Shown in pieces: positions 55,201-63,621 of a DNA stretch of 64,000 nt. Position numbers and translations under genes: made by a program. Under the pieces are notes generated by a model. The model ran no database searches. It had not been told where the DNA came from and worked only from the letters and a program-made list of their open reading frames with translations. Origin of the DNA: Alphaproteobacteria bacterium (lineage in GTDB: Bacteria > Pseudomonadota > Alphaproteobacteria > UBA8366 > Aestuariispiraceae). How positions within the stretch are numbered: the first letter of the stretch is position 1; every line of letters starts with the position of its first letter. Where the stretch lies: contig JASJDC010000009.1 in assembly GCA_030065235.1 (NCBI GenBank), positions 1-64,000 of the forward strand, read 5' to 3'.

Positions 55201-55409
55201 GCGATCTCCAGCCGGTCCGTGACCTCCAACTCCACCTCTTCGGCGCTGGCGCCGGGATAGGCGGTGACGATGGCGGCGGTCTTCACGGTGAATTCCGGAT
55301 CTTCCAGCCAGCCGAGCGAGAAGAAACTGCCGATGCCGCCGACCAGCAGCAGGATTCCGAAGAAATAGGTGACATTGCGCTTTTCGATCGCGATTTCGGG
55401 CAAGCTCAT
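52227..55409 (-). CDS. RND efflux permease (AcrB/HAE1-like)
   Basis: A 1060-residue inner-membrane RND pump. It begins SLPEIAIEKRNVTYFFGILL, has the first-porter motif TAYPGASAEEVELEVTDRLE, a 4th-helix proton site ALVIALGMMVDNCIVVADG with a single Asp before Asn, and SLSGMMIKNAIVLLDEIE in the second half. Twelve helices and two porter loops are apparent. It resembles multidrug/acriflavine transporters with a TriC/MexK-like flavour. Its adaptor is encoded 22 bases upstream; an outer channel is not in this operon, so TolC at 36.5 kb is a candidate. Confidence 0.93.
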   Translation of the reverse strand: MSLPEIAIEKRNVTYFFGILLLVGGIGSFFSLGWLEDPEFTVKTAAIVTAYPGASAEEVELEVTDRLEIALQELTQLDELYSISRAGLSIIRVDIKSEYFADRLPQVWDEMRSKIEDATPSLPPGAAPPEISDDWGFVYGFLFALTSAGYTPAELEEYAKHIKKELSVVQGVARVELWGVQDRVVYVDVSQQQLSQLGLTPTDLSLILEQQNMVLDAGSIDSPVQRFRVTPTGTFASPEEIGELTFTATLASAAAGVLQRGQTAQTGRPATTQSQPSRFEQLIQLKDIATVTQGYQEPPSTLMWHNGKPAIGISMAGVDGANIVEVGKRIDKRLNELMLDLPVGVEVDKISWQSDIVDAAIVDFMINLAMAVVIVLVVLTLPMGWRMGVIIGSGLILTILGTLVFLAVFGIDLHRMSLGALVIALGMMVDNCIVVADGFVVRLQQGMDRKQAAIESARTPSFSLLGATIIAVMAFYPIFSSPEDAGEYCKDLFTVVGISLIFSWVVSMTFTPLQCIDLLPSPKPGEETEAYSGALYRGFRKVVTGAIRARFPVVGVLVGLLVVAMVGFQGLPQQFFPDSARPQFLVDYWAPEGTRIQTVSEDLKAIEAKMLEDERIESVSIFIGQGPPRFYLPVESEFPYETYANIVVNTRSSDDVGPVVETLEPWMKDSVPEALTRVRLYGLGPSDTWKFEARFSGPQQADPAILRDLADQGKAILEASPLAKEINTDMRNRVRRLEIEYNEARARWANISRVAIAESTKRAFDGQQVGLYREGDTLIPIKLRLVEQERGNIGELDVLQISSSMSSDTIPLSQVTDTIGMRWEDPIIIRYQRRRANTVQASPKGVTFPTLYDSVVEEFEKIELPPGYELFWDGELKSTADAQAALIPGVIPAAVIVLFIIVYLYNAFRPPLIILLTIPFVFIGISPALLATQVPFGFVALLGAMSLSGMMIKNAIVLLDEIEIGLENGLSRYDAVVNAAVARLRPVVLAAATTVLGVIPLLQDVFWVGMAITIMAGLTAGTIMVLVLVPVLYCIFYRVKPGQSAPEGAGETAPASAPAE

Positions 55410-55431
55410 GGCGTCTTCTCCTTGCCCTCAG

Positions 55432-56535
55432 TCAGCGTTCGAAACGCACTTTTTGGCCTTCGCGCAGATACTCGACCCCGGCGATGACGACCCACTCGCC
55501 GGGCGCGACATTCTGCACCCGCATGCCCCGCGGCGCAGGTTCGATCACCGTGATCTCGCGATGGGAGACGGCCATCGTCTCTTCGTCGATCACCCAGACA
55601 TAATCCTGATCGCCGGACGGGTTGTGGATCGCGGCCAGGGGCACCTCAAAGCCTGTGACCGAGAGGTCCTCGGGCAGGTCCAGGCGGCCTTGGCTCGCGC
55701 GGCCCGCCATGCCGGGGAGGATCGTGAAACCCTCAGGCTGGTCCATGATCAGGTTGACGTCGAAGGTGCGCGTCGTCTGCGAGGCCTCGTTCTTGATCTC
55801 TTTGATTTGCGCCGGCAGCGCTTGTCCGGGGAAAGCGTCGAACTCTACCGTGACTTCCCGGACATAGGGGGCCAGCGAGATCAGGCCCTCCGGGATCGAG
55901 ATCCAGAATTCGATCTGCGAGGTGTCGACGATCCGGGCGATCGGTTGTTCCGGGAAGACGGTCTGGAAATTCTCGACATAGGTCTCGACGATGACCCCGT
56001 CGAACGGCGCCGTCAGGGTCGTGTAGGAGAGATCGAGCTCGGCGCGCGCCACGGCCGAACGCGCGGCGATGACCGCGGCCTGGGCGGCGGATTGGGTCGC
56101 CTGCACCGTTTGGACCCGCGCCTCGGTCACCCAGCCTTCTTCCAACAATGTGCTCTGCCGGGTCAGTTCCTGGTCGGCGCGGTCGAGCACCGCGATGGCG
56201 GAGGCGAGCTCCGCATTGGTCCGATCCACCTCCGCTTGGTACGTCGCTGGATCGAGGGCGGCGATCAAATCGCCCTGTTTGACTTCCATGCCCAGATCGA
56301 TCGGGCGCTTGAACAACTGACCGCCGACCCGGAAGGAGGCGTTGATTTCCCGCGTCGCCGCCGCCCGGCCCGGGAAGGACCGTTGCACGAAGGTCTCGGC
56401 GTCCTGGATTTTCATCGCCCGCACCGGCCGGACGAACTCCGTCTGTTCCTGCGGCTCCTCGCAAGCGGCGAGCGTCAGAGCCAGCGCGCAGCCGGCGATG
56501 GCGAGGGCTCGAGCGGCGCGTCTTTTCTGTCTCAT
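55432..56535 (-). CDS. RND efflux periplasmic adaptor (MFP lipoprotein)
   Basis: A 367-residue membrane-fusion protein. ATG 56535 gives a lipoprotein signal ending ALTLAAC, so the adaptor is anchored in the inner membrane. INASFRVGGQLFKRPIDLGM then EVKQGDLIAALDP is the first lipoyl half; a coiled coil (RTNAELASAIAVLDRADQEL) and the second half LDLSYTTLTAPFDGVIVETY follow, then beta-barrel and proximal domains. It bridges the RND permease encoded just downstream and an outer-membrane channel. The open frame continues upstream but lacks a signal peptide there. Confidence 0.93.
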   Translation of the reverse strand: MRQKRRAARALAIAGCALALTLAACEEPQEQTEFVRPVRAMKIQDAETFVQRSFPGRAAATREINASFRVGGQLFKRPIDLGMEVKQGDLIAALDPATYQAEVDRTNAELASAIAVLDRADQELTRQSTLLEEGWVTEARVQTVQATQSAAQAAVIAARSAVARAELDLSYTTLTAPFDGVIVETYVENFQTVFPEQPIARIVDTSQIEFWISIPEGLISLAPYVREVTVEFDAFPGQALPAQIKEIKNEASQTTRTFDVNLIMDQPEGFTILPGMAGRASQGRLDLPEDLSVTGFEVPLAAIHNPSGDQDYVWVIDEETMAVSHREITVIEPAPRGMRVQNVAPGEWVVIAGVEYLREGQKVRFER

Positions 56536-56781
56536 CACGAAAAACACCTCTCGCTGATTGGTCTTTAAGGGTAATCCTCTCCAGACGCCGGCGCTACCGG
56601 ACGGCTGGCCTTCGCGCAGAGTTTTGATCGAGGTCAATCACCCAGCGTCCCACGCTCCGCGCCCAGCTCGGCCTTGTGCGCGGCGTTGCGATGTCCGGTC
56701 GATGTATCGGCACACTACCGGACGCGCCGTCGCCCTCGGTCTGGGCTGCGCCGCCGGGCGTTCAAAGCCGGAACTCTTGGG

Positions 56782-57597
56782 TCAAGGCGCGTCGATATCG
56801 ATCACCAGAGCGGAATGGTCGCTGACTTCGTCGATGAAGAAGTCGCGCGCGGCGCCGGACAACTCGTTCCATCCTCTGACCAGGACGTGGAAGGGAGCGC
56901 CGTCACGCACGCCTTGTTGGCGAACCGGTAGTCCGTCGGAAACGATTACGTGGTCCAGGTCTGACAGTAACCGGCCATTATAGAATGTATGTTCTTCCTC
57001 TTTACGCAGAAAGCGCATGCCATCTCTCTCGGCCAATTCGTTAGCGGAGGCAATTTCGCCGTCGCTGGTTAGCAAACGATCCGCCACACGTTGTCTCGGG
57101 TACTTAAAGCCCATAGTGTTCAGGTCGCCCAGGACTGCGAACCGGCCTGGCCGAGAGCCTGCGCTTTCGTCGATTTTGAATTTTAGTTTGAATATCTTGG
57201 TGAACATTTCAAATCGGTTGCCGAAATCGGACGCCTTCGTTCCAGAGTCCATGTGCAAGAACAGAAGGTTGGTGTACGCGTTGCCGTGCTTCAAAGTTAG
57301 CAGCGCGCCAGGACGCAGAGCCGGGTTGAACGCTTTGAATTCTCGCTTCTGAGTAAAAACCGCGCCATCGAATGCGGCGCGTCGCCAGCCGACTAGGATT
57401 TCCTGGGATTGCGCCCCTTGAGTTAGGGCGAAATCAAACCCCTGAAAAGCATTCTCCATGAGATCAAGGACATTCGCTTTCTTCACTTCGAGAATTGCGA
57501 ATACATCCGGATTCAAGGACGCTAGATGGTCGACGACACGTTCGACGCGGTTCGCGGCCCCTTTGAAATGCTCAACATTCCAAGACACAATACGCAT
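56782..57597 (-). CDS. Endonuclease/exonuclease/phosphatase-family protein
   Basis: A 271-residue EEP-fold hydrolase. ATG 57597 has a GGAGG site five bases upstream. The catalytic blocks are RIVSWNVEHFKGA (Asn), DVFAILEVKKANV (metal Glu), FAVLGDLNTMGF (DxN) and VSDHSALVIDID (final Asp-His). The fold is shared by nucleases, sphingomyelinases and inositol phosphatases, so the substrate is open. It lacks a signal peptide. It is divergent from the MlrC-like gene with about 140 bases between starts. Confidence 0.86.
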   Translation of the reverse strand: MRIVSWNVEHFKGAANRVERVVDHLASLNPDVFAILEVKKANVLDLMENAFQGFDFALTQGAQSQEILVGWRRAAFDGAVFTQKREFKAFNPALRPGALLTLKHGNAYTNLLFLHMDSGTKASDFGNRFEMFTKIFKLKFKIDESAGSRPGRFAVLGDLNTMGFKYPRQRVADRLLTSDGEIASANELAERDGMRFLRKEEEHTFYNGRLLSDLDHVIVSDGLPVRQQGVRDGAPFHVLVRGWNELSGAARDFFIDEVSDHSALVIDIDAP

Positions 57598-57734
57598 GGT
57601 CGCCTCCATTTTGATGCGTTTCCGCACCCTTCTCGAGGATGCGTCCATCACGATGAGAACGAAATAGAGTGATATACTAATATGAAAACGTATCGCCGGT
57701 AACGACCGATCGAAAGGCAAAGGTGGAAAAAGCA

Positions 57735-59222
57735 ATGCGCATCGCCATCGGCGGGTTTCAGCACGAGACGAACACGTTCGCGCCGGTGAAGGCGGATTTC
57801 GCCGCTTTCGAACGGCCGGACGCCTGGCCGCGCTATGTCGCCGGGCCCGAACTGTTCGACGAGATCGCCGGCGTGCATATCCCGATCACCGGGGCGGTCG
57901 AGGCGCTGCAAATCGCCGGCGCTGATCTGGTTCCGCTCTCTTGGTGCTCAGCGACGCCCTCCGCCCATGTCACCGAGGAGGCTTATGAGCGTATCGCCGG
58001 CCGCATGGTGGAGCTGCTGGCGGAGGCGATGGAAGAGGCGCCCTTGGATGGGCTGTTCCTCGACCTGCATGGGGCGATGGTCTGCGAGCATCTCGAAGAC
58101 GGCGAGGGCGCGTTGTTGAGCCGCATCCGCGCATTGGTCGGGCCGGATCTGCCGATTGTGATCAGCCTGGACCTGCACGCCAATGTGACGCCGGAAATGG
58201 TCGAGCACGCGGATCTGATGGAGATCTATCGGCATTATCCGCATACTGACATGGGCGAGACCGGGGCGCGGGCGGCGCGGGCGCTGGTGCGGATCATCGA
58301 GTCCGCAACCCGGCCCGCCAAGGCCTACCGTCAAGCCGAGTTCCTCATCCCGCTGCAATGGGGCTGCACCTTCCACGACCCGGCCGAGAGCCTGTATCGG
58401 ACGCATCTCGAAGGCTTGCTCGACCAGGGCGTCAGCGACTCGCTGTCTTTCGCCTGCGGCTTCCCGCTCGCCGACATCCATCATGTCGGGCCTGCGGTCG
58501 TCGCTTATGATCCCGACCCGGATAAGGCGGGCGCGGCGGCGGACGCGATGATGGACGCGGTCGAAAAGGCCGAAGCCGCCTTCGCCGGAACCATCCATCC
58601 GCCTGACGCCGGCGTCGCGTATGCGCGGCGGTCGAACGGGCCCAAGCCGGTGGTGATCGCCGACAGTCAGGACAATCCCGGCGGCGGCGGTCCGGGCGAC
58701 ACGACCGGGATGCTGGCGGCTTTGTTGCGGCAGCGGCCCGACAGCGCCCTGATCGGCGTCTTCAGCGACCCCCAGACGGCCGAGGCGGCGCATCAAGCCG
58801 GCGTCGGCGGGACGATCCAGGCCGAAATCGGCGGCAAACTGTTCCCCGGGGACGCGCCCGTCTCAACGCCGGCGCGCGTTCTGGCGCTGGGCGACGGCGC
58901 CTTCAAAGGGACCGGACCGATGTGGGGCGGCGCGAATTTCCGGCTCGGCCGGATGGCGCTGCTGGATTGCGGCGGCGTTCATGTCGCGATCGCCAGCAAG
59001 CCGATGCAGGCGGGTGACCAGTCGATGTTCCGGCATCTCGGCGCCGAACCATCCGACTATAAGATCGTCGTAGTCAAAAGCTCGGTGCATTTCCGGGCCG
59101 ATTTCCAGCCGATCGCCGAAGAGGTCATTGTCGCCGCGGCGCCGGGACCGGTCTATGCCGATCCGGGCGCCCTGGAATGGCGCAACATCCGGCCCGGGCT
59201 GCGGACGCGGCCCGACGGTTGA
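57735..59222 (+). CDS. M81-family metallopeptidase (MlrC-like)
   Basis: A 495-residue protein. The start RIAIGGFQHETNTFAPVKAD, the metal-binding segments LFLDLHGAMV, VISLDLHANVTPEM and IYRHYPHTDMGETGARAARA, and DSQDNPGGGGPGDTTGM in the second half match the M81/MlrC family, named for microcystin linear-peptide degradation but widespread in bacteria that do not degrade microcystin. The domain order is complete. ATG 57735 with a GGTGG site is used rather than GTG 57723. It is followed by an EamA transporter, a common pairing. Confidence 0.88.
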   Translation: MRIAIGGFQHETNTFAPVKADFAAFERPDAWPRYVAGPELFDEIAGVHIPITGAVEALQIAGADLVPLSWCSATPSAHVTEEAYERIAGRMVELLAEAMEEAPLDGLFLDLHGAMVCEHLEDGEGALLSRIRALVGPDLPIVISLDLHANVTPEMVEHADLMEIYRHYPHTDMGETGARAARALVRIIESATRPAKAYRQAEFLIPLQWGCTFHDPAESLYRTHLEGLLDQGVSDSLSFACGFPLADIHHVGPAVVAYDPDPDKAGAAADAMMDAVEKAEAAFAGTIHPPDAGVAYARRSNGPKPVVIADSQDNPGGGGPGDTTGMLAALLRQRPDSALIGVFSDPQTAEAAHQAGVGGTIQAEIGGKLFPGDAPVSTPARVLALGDGAFKGTGPMWGGANFRLGRMALLDCGGVHVAIASKPMQAGDQSMFRHLGAEPSDYKIVVVKSSVHFRADFQPIAEEVIVAAAPGPVYADPGALEWRNIRPGLRTRPDG

Positions 59223-60121
59223 GCGGCTCGGCCTCAGAGAGCAGTTCGGCCGGTCTGGCGCTGTGGGCGGCGGCGGGGACCGGCGTGCAGGTTGGTTTGG
59301 CGATCGTCGCCAGCCGCTTCACGCTCAGTGAAATCTCGCCGGCCACATTGGCTTTGCTGCGTTATGGGGTCGGGTTTCTGTTTTTGGCGCCGGCCGCCTG
59401 GCGCGCCGGGCTGATGCCTTTCGCCTGGCGCGACACGCCCGCCTTGACGCTGCTCGGCGTAGGCCAGTTTGGCGTTCTGGTGGTGCTGTTGAATCTGGCG
59501 CTGCTCTATATCCCGTCCGCCAGCGCGGCGCTGCTGTTTGCGACCTTTCCCTTCATGACCATGCTTTTGGCGGCGGCGCTGGGATTGGAGCGCGTGACGC
59601 GCGTGAAAGCGACGGCGGTGCTGCTGACGATCGTTGGGGTCGGCTTCACGCTCGGCGCCGGAGCGCTGACTTTGGAGATCGGCGCGGACCTCTGGATCGG
59701 GGCCGGGTTCGCCTTGGCCAGCGCCTTCAGCGGGGCGCTCTGTTCGGTTTTCTACCGGCGCTATCTGCAGCGCTATCCGACGGTGCAAGTCAGCGCCTAT
59801 GCGATGCTGGCGACCGTCGTCTTCCTGGTTCCGTGGGCCTGGGGCGAGGGGGGATTGGCCGCGGCGACCCAGGCCGGCGCCGCGGCTTGGGCGGCGGTGC
59901 TGTTCATCGGGGCGAGCAGCGCGCTCGGCTATTTCCTCTGGCTCTACGCGCTGCGCCGGGCCTCGCCGACCCGCGTGACCGTATTTCTGGCGCTCAGCCC
60001 GGCGACGGCGGCGCTGGTCGGCTTCGCCTTGCTCGGCGAGCCGTTGACGGCGGGAACGACGATCGGCGTCGGGCTCGTTGCGCTGGGTTTGGCTCTGATC
60101 GCGCGACGTCCCGACCGGTGA
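59177..60121 (+). CDS. EamA-family (DMT) transporter
   Basis: A ten-helix drug/metabolite transporter of about 300 residues with two EamA halves: LRYGVGFLFLAPAAWRAGLM in the first and SALGYFLWLYALRRASPTRV in the second, ending LGEPLTAGTTIGVGLVALGL. ATG 59177 overlaps the MlrC-like gene by 46 bases; TTG 59219, which makes a TTGA overlap with its stop, is an equally possible start and leaves all helices intact. It probably exports or imports a small metabolite. Substrate unknown. Confidence 0.87.
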   Translation: MAQHPARAADAARRLSGSASESSSAGLALWAAAGTGVQVGLAIVASRFTLSEISPATLALLRYGVGFLFLAPAAWRAGLMPFAWRDTPALTLLGVGQFGVLVVLLNLALLYIPSASAALLFATFPFMTMLLAAALGLERVTRVKATAVLLTIVGVGFTLGAGALTLEIGADLWIGAGFALASAFSGALCSVFYRRYLQRYPTVQVSAYAMLATVVFLVPWAWGEGGLAAATQAGAAAWAAVLFIGASSALGYFLWLYALRRASPTRVTVFLALSPATAALVGFALLGEPLTAGTTIGVGLVALGLALIARRPDR

Positions 60122-60139
60122 GCCGAGGCGCGACCTGGA

Positions 60140-61969
60140 TTAGGTAATCCGGTCTTTAACGTAGCTGCCGGGCGCGTCTTCGAGCGCTTTAAGCCCCGCC
60201 TCGCCGGGGATCCGCGCCGGGGTCTGTTTGCGGCCGGACTGTTTCTTGATCCATTTCAGCCATTCCGGCCACCAAGAGCCCGGCGTTTCCGTCGCCCCGG
60301 CGATCCAGTCGTCCGGCTCGGCGGGGTTCTTCGCGTTGGTCCAGTGCGAGTATTTGATCTTGTCCGGGTTCGGCGGATTGACCACGCCGGCGATATGCCC
60401 GCTGGCGGCGAGCACGAATTTCACATCTCCGCCATAGGTCTGGGTCGCGGCGTAGGTCGATTTCCAGGGCGCGATATGGTCTTCACGCGTCGAAAGAACG
60501 AAGGTCGGCAAATCCACCTGTGTCAGATCGATCGGCTCGCCGCACAAGGTCAATGCGCCGGGCTTCACCAGACTGTTTTCGAGATACATGTTGCGCAGAT
60601 AATAGCTGTGCATCACCGCCGGCATGCGTGTTGAATCCGAGTTCCAATAGAGCAGGTCGAACGGGATCGGTTCTTTGCCCATCAGGTAGTTGTTGACCAC
60701 GAAGGACCAGATCAGGTCGTTCGCGCGCAGCATGTTGAAGGTGGTCGCCATTTCCGACCCCTCGAGATAGCCGCGCGCATGCATGCGCTCTTCCAGCGCC
60801 TTCAGTTGCTCTTCGTCGATGAAGACGGACAATTCGCCCGCTTCTTCGAAATCGATCATGGTGGTGAAGAAGGTCGCGGACTTCACGCGCGTGTCGTCCT
60901 GGGTCTTCATATAGGCGAGCGTGCTGGCCAGAAGCGTGCCGCCGAGGCAATAGCCGATGATATTCGCCTCTTTCTCGCCGGTCGCCTGTTCGATCGCACC
61001 GAGGGCCGCCAACGGCCCTTCGACCATGTAATCCTCAAAGCCTTTCTTCGCGAGTTCCTCATCCGGATTGACCCAGGACATGACAAAGACGGTCAAGCCC
61101 TGGTCCACCGCCCATTTGATGAAGCTGTTCTTCGGCCGCAGGTCGAGGATGTAGTATTTGTTGATCCAGGGCGGCACGATCAGCAACGGCGTCTTATAGA
61201 CTTTCTCCGTGGTCGGCTCGTACTGGATCAACTGCATCAATTCGTTCTGATAGACGACCTTGCCCGGCGTCGTCGCGATATTCTCGCCGACCTCGAAAGC
61301 TTCCGGATTCGTCATTGAGATTTTCAGCTTGCCTTCGCCGGCCTCAAGATCGTCGAGCAGATTCTCGAGACCCTTGACCAGGTTCTCGCCCTTGGTCTCC
61401 AGAGTCTCCCGCAAAGCCGTCGGATTGGTCATCAGGAAATTGCTCGGCGCCAGCGCGTCGGCGAATTGCTTGGTGTAGAAATCGACCTTCTTGGCGGTCT
61501 TGTCGTCCAACCCTTCGACGTCGCGCACCGTGTCCTGCATCCAGCGCGCGGTCAGCAGATAGCTCTGCTTGATATAGTCGAACACCGCGTTCTCTTGCCA
61601 GGCGTCGTCCTTGAACCGGATGTCGGTGTGGTGCGGCGCAATCACTTCCTCGTGTTCGTGGCCCAGCATTTTGCGCGTCGTGTTGGTCCACAGGTTCATA
61701 TAGTCCTGCCATAAGTTGACCTGCGCCTGCATCATCGCGGCGGGATTGGTCATCATCTTCTGCGTCATTTCCAGGAAGGCGCTGCCGACATTCAACGGAT
61801 CGCCATGACCCAGAACGCCTTCGCCGGTTTTGCTGTGATGGTTCAGGAAGTCGGTGACCAAGCGCTGGCTGCGTTCCGCGATACCGGACATCTGCTTCGA
61901 CCATTCGACCGGGTCCGGCCATTCCTTGACATCGGTCTCTTCCGTCTGCGGCGTCGCTCTATCGGTCAT
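60140..61969 (-). CDS. phaC: Class I polyhydroxyalkanoate synthase
   Basis: A 609-residue PhaC. The N-terminal domain has DIRFKDDAWQENAVFDYIKQ, a PhaC hallmark. The catalytic alpha/beta domain has the lipase-like box GYCLGGTLLAS with the nucleophile Cys, VLSTREDHIAPW (Asp) and LAASGHIAGVVNPP (His). It polymerises hydroxyacyl-CoA into storage granules. The C-terminal GSWWPEWLKWI is typical of class I. No phaA, phaB or phasin gene is adjacent. ATG 61969 is used. Confidence 0.95.
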   Translation of the reverse strand: MTDRATPQTEETDVKEWPDPVEWSKQMSGIAERSQRLVTDFLNHHSKTGEGVLGHGDPLNVGSAFLEMTQKMMTNPAAMMQAQVNLWQDYMNLWTNTTRKMLGHEHEEVIAPHHTDIRFKDDAWQENAVFDYIKQSYLLTARWMQDTVRDVEGLDDKTAKKVDFYTKQFADALAPSNFLMTNPTALRETLETKGENLVKGLENLLDDLEAGEGKLKISMTNPEAFEVGENIATTPGKVVYQNELMQLIQYEPTTEKVYKTPLLIVPPWINKYYILDLRPKNSFIKWAVDQGLTVFVMSWVNPDEELAKKGFEDYMVEGPLAALGAIEQATGEKEANIIGYCLGGTLLASTLAYMKTQDDTRVKSATFFTTMIDFEEAGELSVFIDEEQLKALEERMHARGYLEGSEMATTFNMLRANDLIWSFVVNNYLMGKEPIPFDLLYWNSDSTRMPAVMHSYYLRNMYLENSLVKPGALTLCGEPIDLTQVDLPTFVLSTREDHIAPWKSTYAATQTYGGDVKFVLAASGHIAGVVNPPNPDKIKYSHWTNAKNPAEPDDWIAGATETPGSWWPEWLKWIKKQSGRKQTPARIPGEAGLKALEDAPGSYVKDRIT

Positions 61970-62277
61970 GCGCTGCGGCTCCTTTGGGCCTCAAAACCGC
62001 GCCCGGCGGTCTTCACATTTCGCTTCGTTAATCCGCTCTATAAAGCAAGTCGCAGAGGGAACCAAGGCGGTGCGGCGACCCTGCGGCGCGCGCGGTTTGG
62101 CGGGCGCAACGGACGCACTATGGCTGCGTTCGCGTCGCATCTTTTCGAGTGGCCGGCGAAGACGGTATAGTGAAGGCATGCGAAGGTGACGGCTGTTGAC
62201 GGCCGTCAGGATCGACGGAACGGCCGAATTGCACTAGACCGCCTCCGCACCGCCTATTTGATCGACAGGGTCTCTCT
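61970..62277. other. Divergent promoter region between phaC and OmpA-like lipoprotein
   Basis: 308 bases with no gene. It must hold the promoters of both flanking genes. An alternating purine/pyrimidine-rich GCGCGC run near 62090 is visible, but no box or operator can be assigned. Confidence 0.4.
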
Positions 62278-63453
62278 ATGATCTCGAAATTCCCGATGGG
62301 TTCCGTGTTTGCGGCGCTTTTGGCCGTCGGCCTTTTGTCCGGCTGCGAGTCGGTCGATTCGCTGAACCCGGTGGAGTGGTTCGACGATGAGGAAGAGTCA
62401 TCCTCCGAGCCCAAGCCGGTCCCCGGCGCGGACGGTCCCTTCCCCGCGATCGGGGCTGTTCCCGATCGGCCGCCAACGCCGCAGATCGCGCGCGATTTGG
62501 ACGAGATCGAGGAAGGTCTGATCGCCGACAAGGCCAACGCGAAATATACCGATCAGGTGATCCGGCAGCGCTCTGAGCCGACCAGAAACGGCGGGGCCCC
62601 CAGGGCTGGCGCGGCGGGAGCGACAGCGTCGGCCACGGCGCCGCCGCCCGCTGAACCGCCCTCCGATCCGCCGACCGCCAGTATCGCGGCGGGGCAGGCG
62701 CCTCAGTCAGCCCAACCGGCGGCCCCGGCGTCGATTTTCTCCGCGCCCCAACCGCAGCGCCAGGCCGCCGCGCCCCAAGCGGCGAGACCGCAGCCGGCCA
62801 CGCCTCAGGCCGCCGCCCCGCAGCCGGCCAGACCGCAACCGGCGACGCCGCAAGCCGCCACACCTCAGCCCGCCACACCCCAGCCGGCCGCACCTCAGGC
62901 CGCCGCTCCTCAGGCTGCAACGCCTCAACCGGCGCCGGCGCCGCAGCCGATGCGGGCGACCCCGCCGCCGCAGCGCGCCGGCATAGCGCCGCCGTCGGCC
63001 GCCGACTTGGCTGCGGCGCCGGCGAGTCCCGCCGTCGCCCCCGCGGCGACCCGGACCGCGAATCAGGCGACGACCAAGCCGGCGCCGCAGCCGGGCCAAG
63101 TCGTCCATCTGGCGACGCTGTATTTCCCCAATGGCGGCGCCTCTTTGACCGCGCAGGACCGGGCCGTGCTGGAACAGGTCATGGCGCTCTATAACAATGG
63201 CGGCAAACAGATGCGGGTGGTCGGCCACGCCAGCTCCGGCCCCGCCGCTAGTGACCCGGCGCGCCAGGATTTGGCGAATTACAAGGCGTCACTCGATCGC
63301 GCCACCGCGGCGGCCGGCGCGCTCTTGGAGCTTGGCATGCCGCAGCCGGCGATTCAGATCGCGGCGGTCGGCGCCCGCCAACCGCGTTTTGCGGAGACCT
63401 CGCCCGAAGGCGTCGCCGGCAATCAGCGGGTGGAGATCTTTGTCCGGTATTGA
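62278..63453 (+). CDS. OmpA-domain lipoprotein with Pro/Gln/Ala-rich spacer
   Basis: A 391-residue lipoprotein. The signal VFAALLAVGLLSGCES gives a lipobox Cys. Residues about 100-270 are low complexity, with many PQ-(A/P)-A-x-PQ units (for example ATPQAAAPQPARPQ), reflected in short DNA repeats near 62760-62940. The C-terminal OmpA-like domain begins ATLYFPNGGASLTAQDRAVL and has MRVVGHASSG, NYKASLDRATAAAGALLEL and NQRVEIFVRY. It should be in the outer membrane and bind peptidoglycan, with the spacer crossing the periplasm. ATG 62278 follows a GGGTCTCT sequence. Confidence 0.87.
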   Translation: MISKFPMGSVFAALLAVGLLSGCESVDSLNPVEWFDDEEESSSEPKPVPGADGPFPAIGAVPDRPPTPQIARDLDEIEEGLIADKANAKYTDQVIRQRSEPTRNGGAPRAGAAGATASATAPPPAEPPSDPPTASIAAGQAPQSAQPAAPASIFSAPQPQRQAAAPQAARPQPATPQAAAPQPARPQPATPQAATPQPATPQPAAPQAAAPQAATPQPAPAPQPMRATPPPQRAGIAPPSAADLAAAPASPAVAPAATRTANQATTKPAPQPGQVVHLATLYFPNGGASLTAQDRAVLEQVMALYNNGGKQMRVVGHASSGPAASDPARQDLANYKASLDRATAAAGALLELGMPQPAIQIAAVGARQPRFAETSPEGVAGNQRVEIFVRY

Positions 63454-63621
63454 CGGACGAAAAGGCCCGAATAGGCGCAATCGGGATTCGACCTTCCGGC
63501 CGCGCTTCGATAAGTAGCAGTCGAGCCTGGAGGGCGGTCGGCTCCTCGGCGCGCCGACCCGCCCGTTCAATTCAATCGATAAAGATCAGCCGCCAAACAA
63601 CCGCCGACAGAGACCAGACTG

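Noticed and set aside
62700-62960. CRISPR-like or satellite repeat
   Set aside because: The short repeats encode the Pro/Gln/Ala spacer of the OmpA-domain lipoprotein and have no spacer structure.
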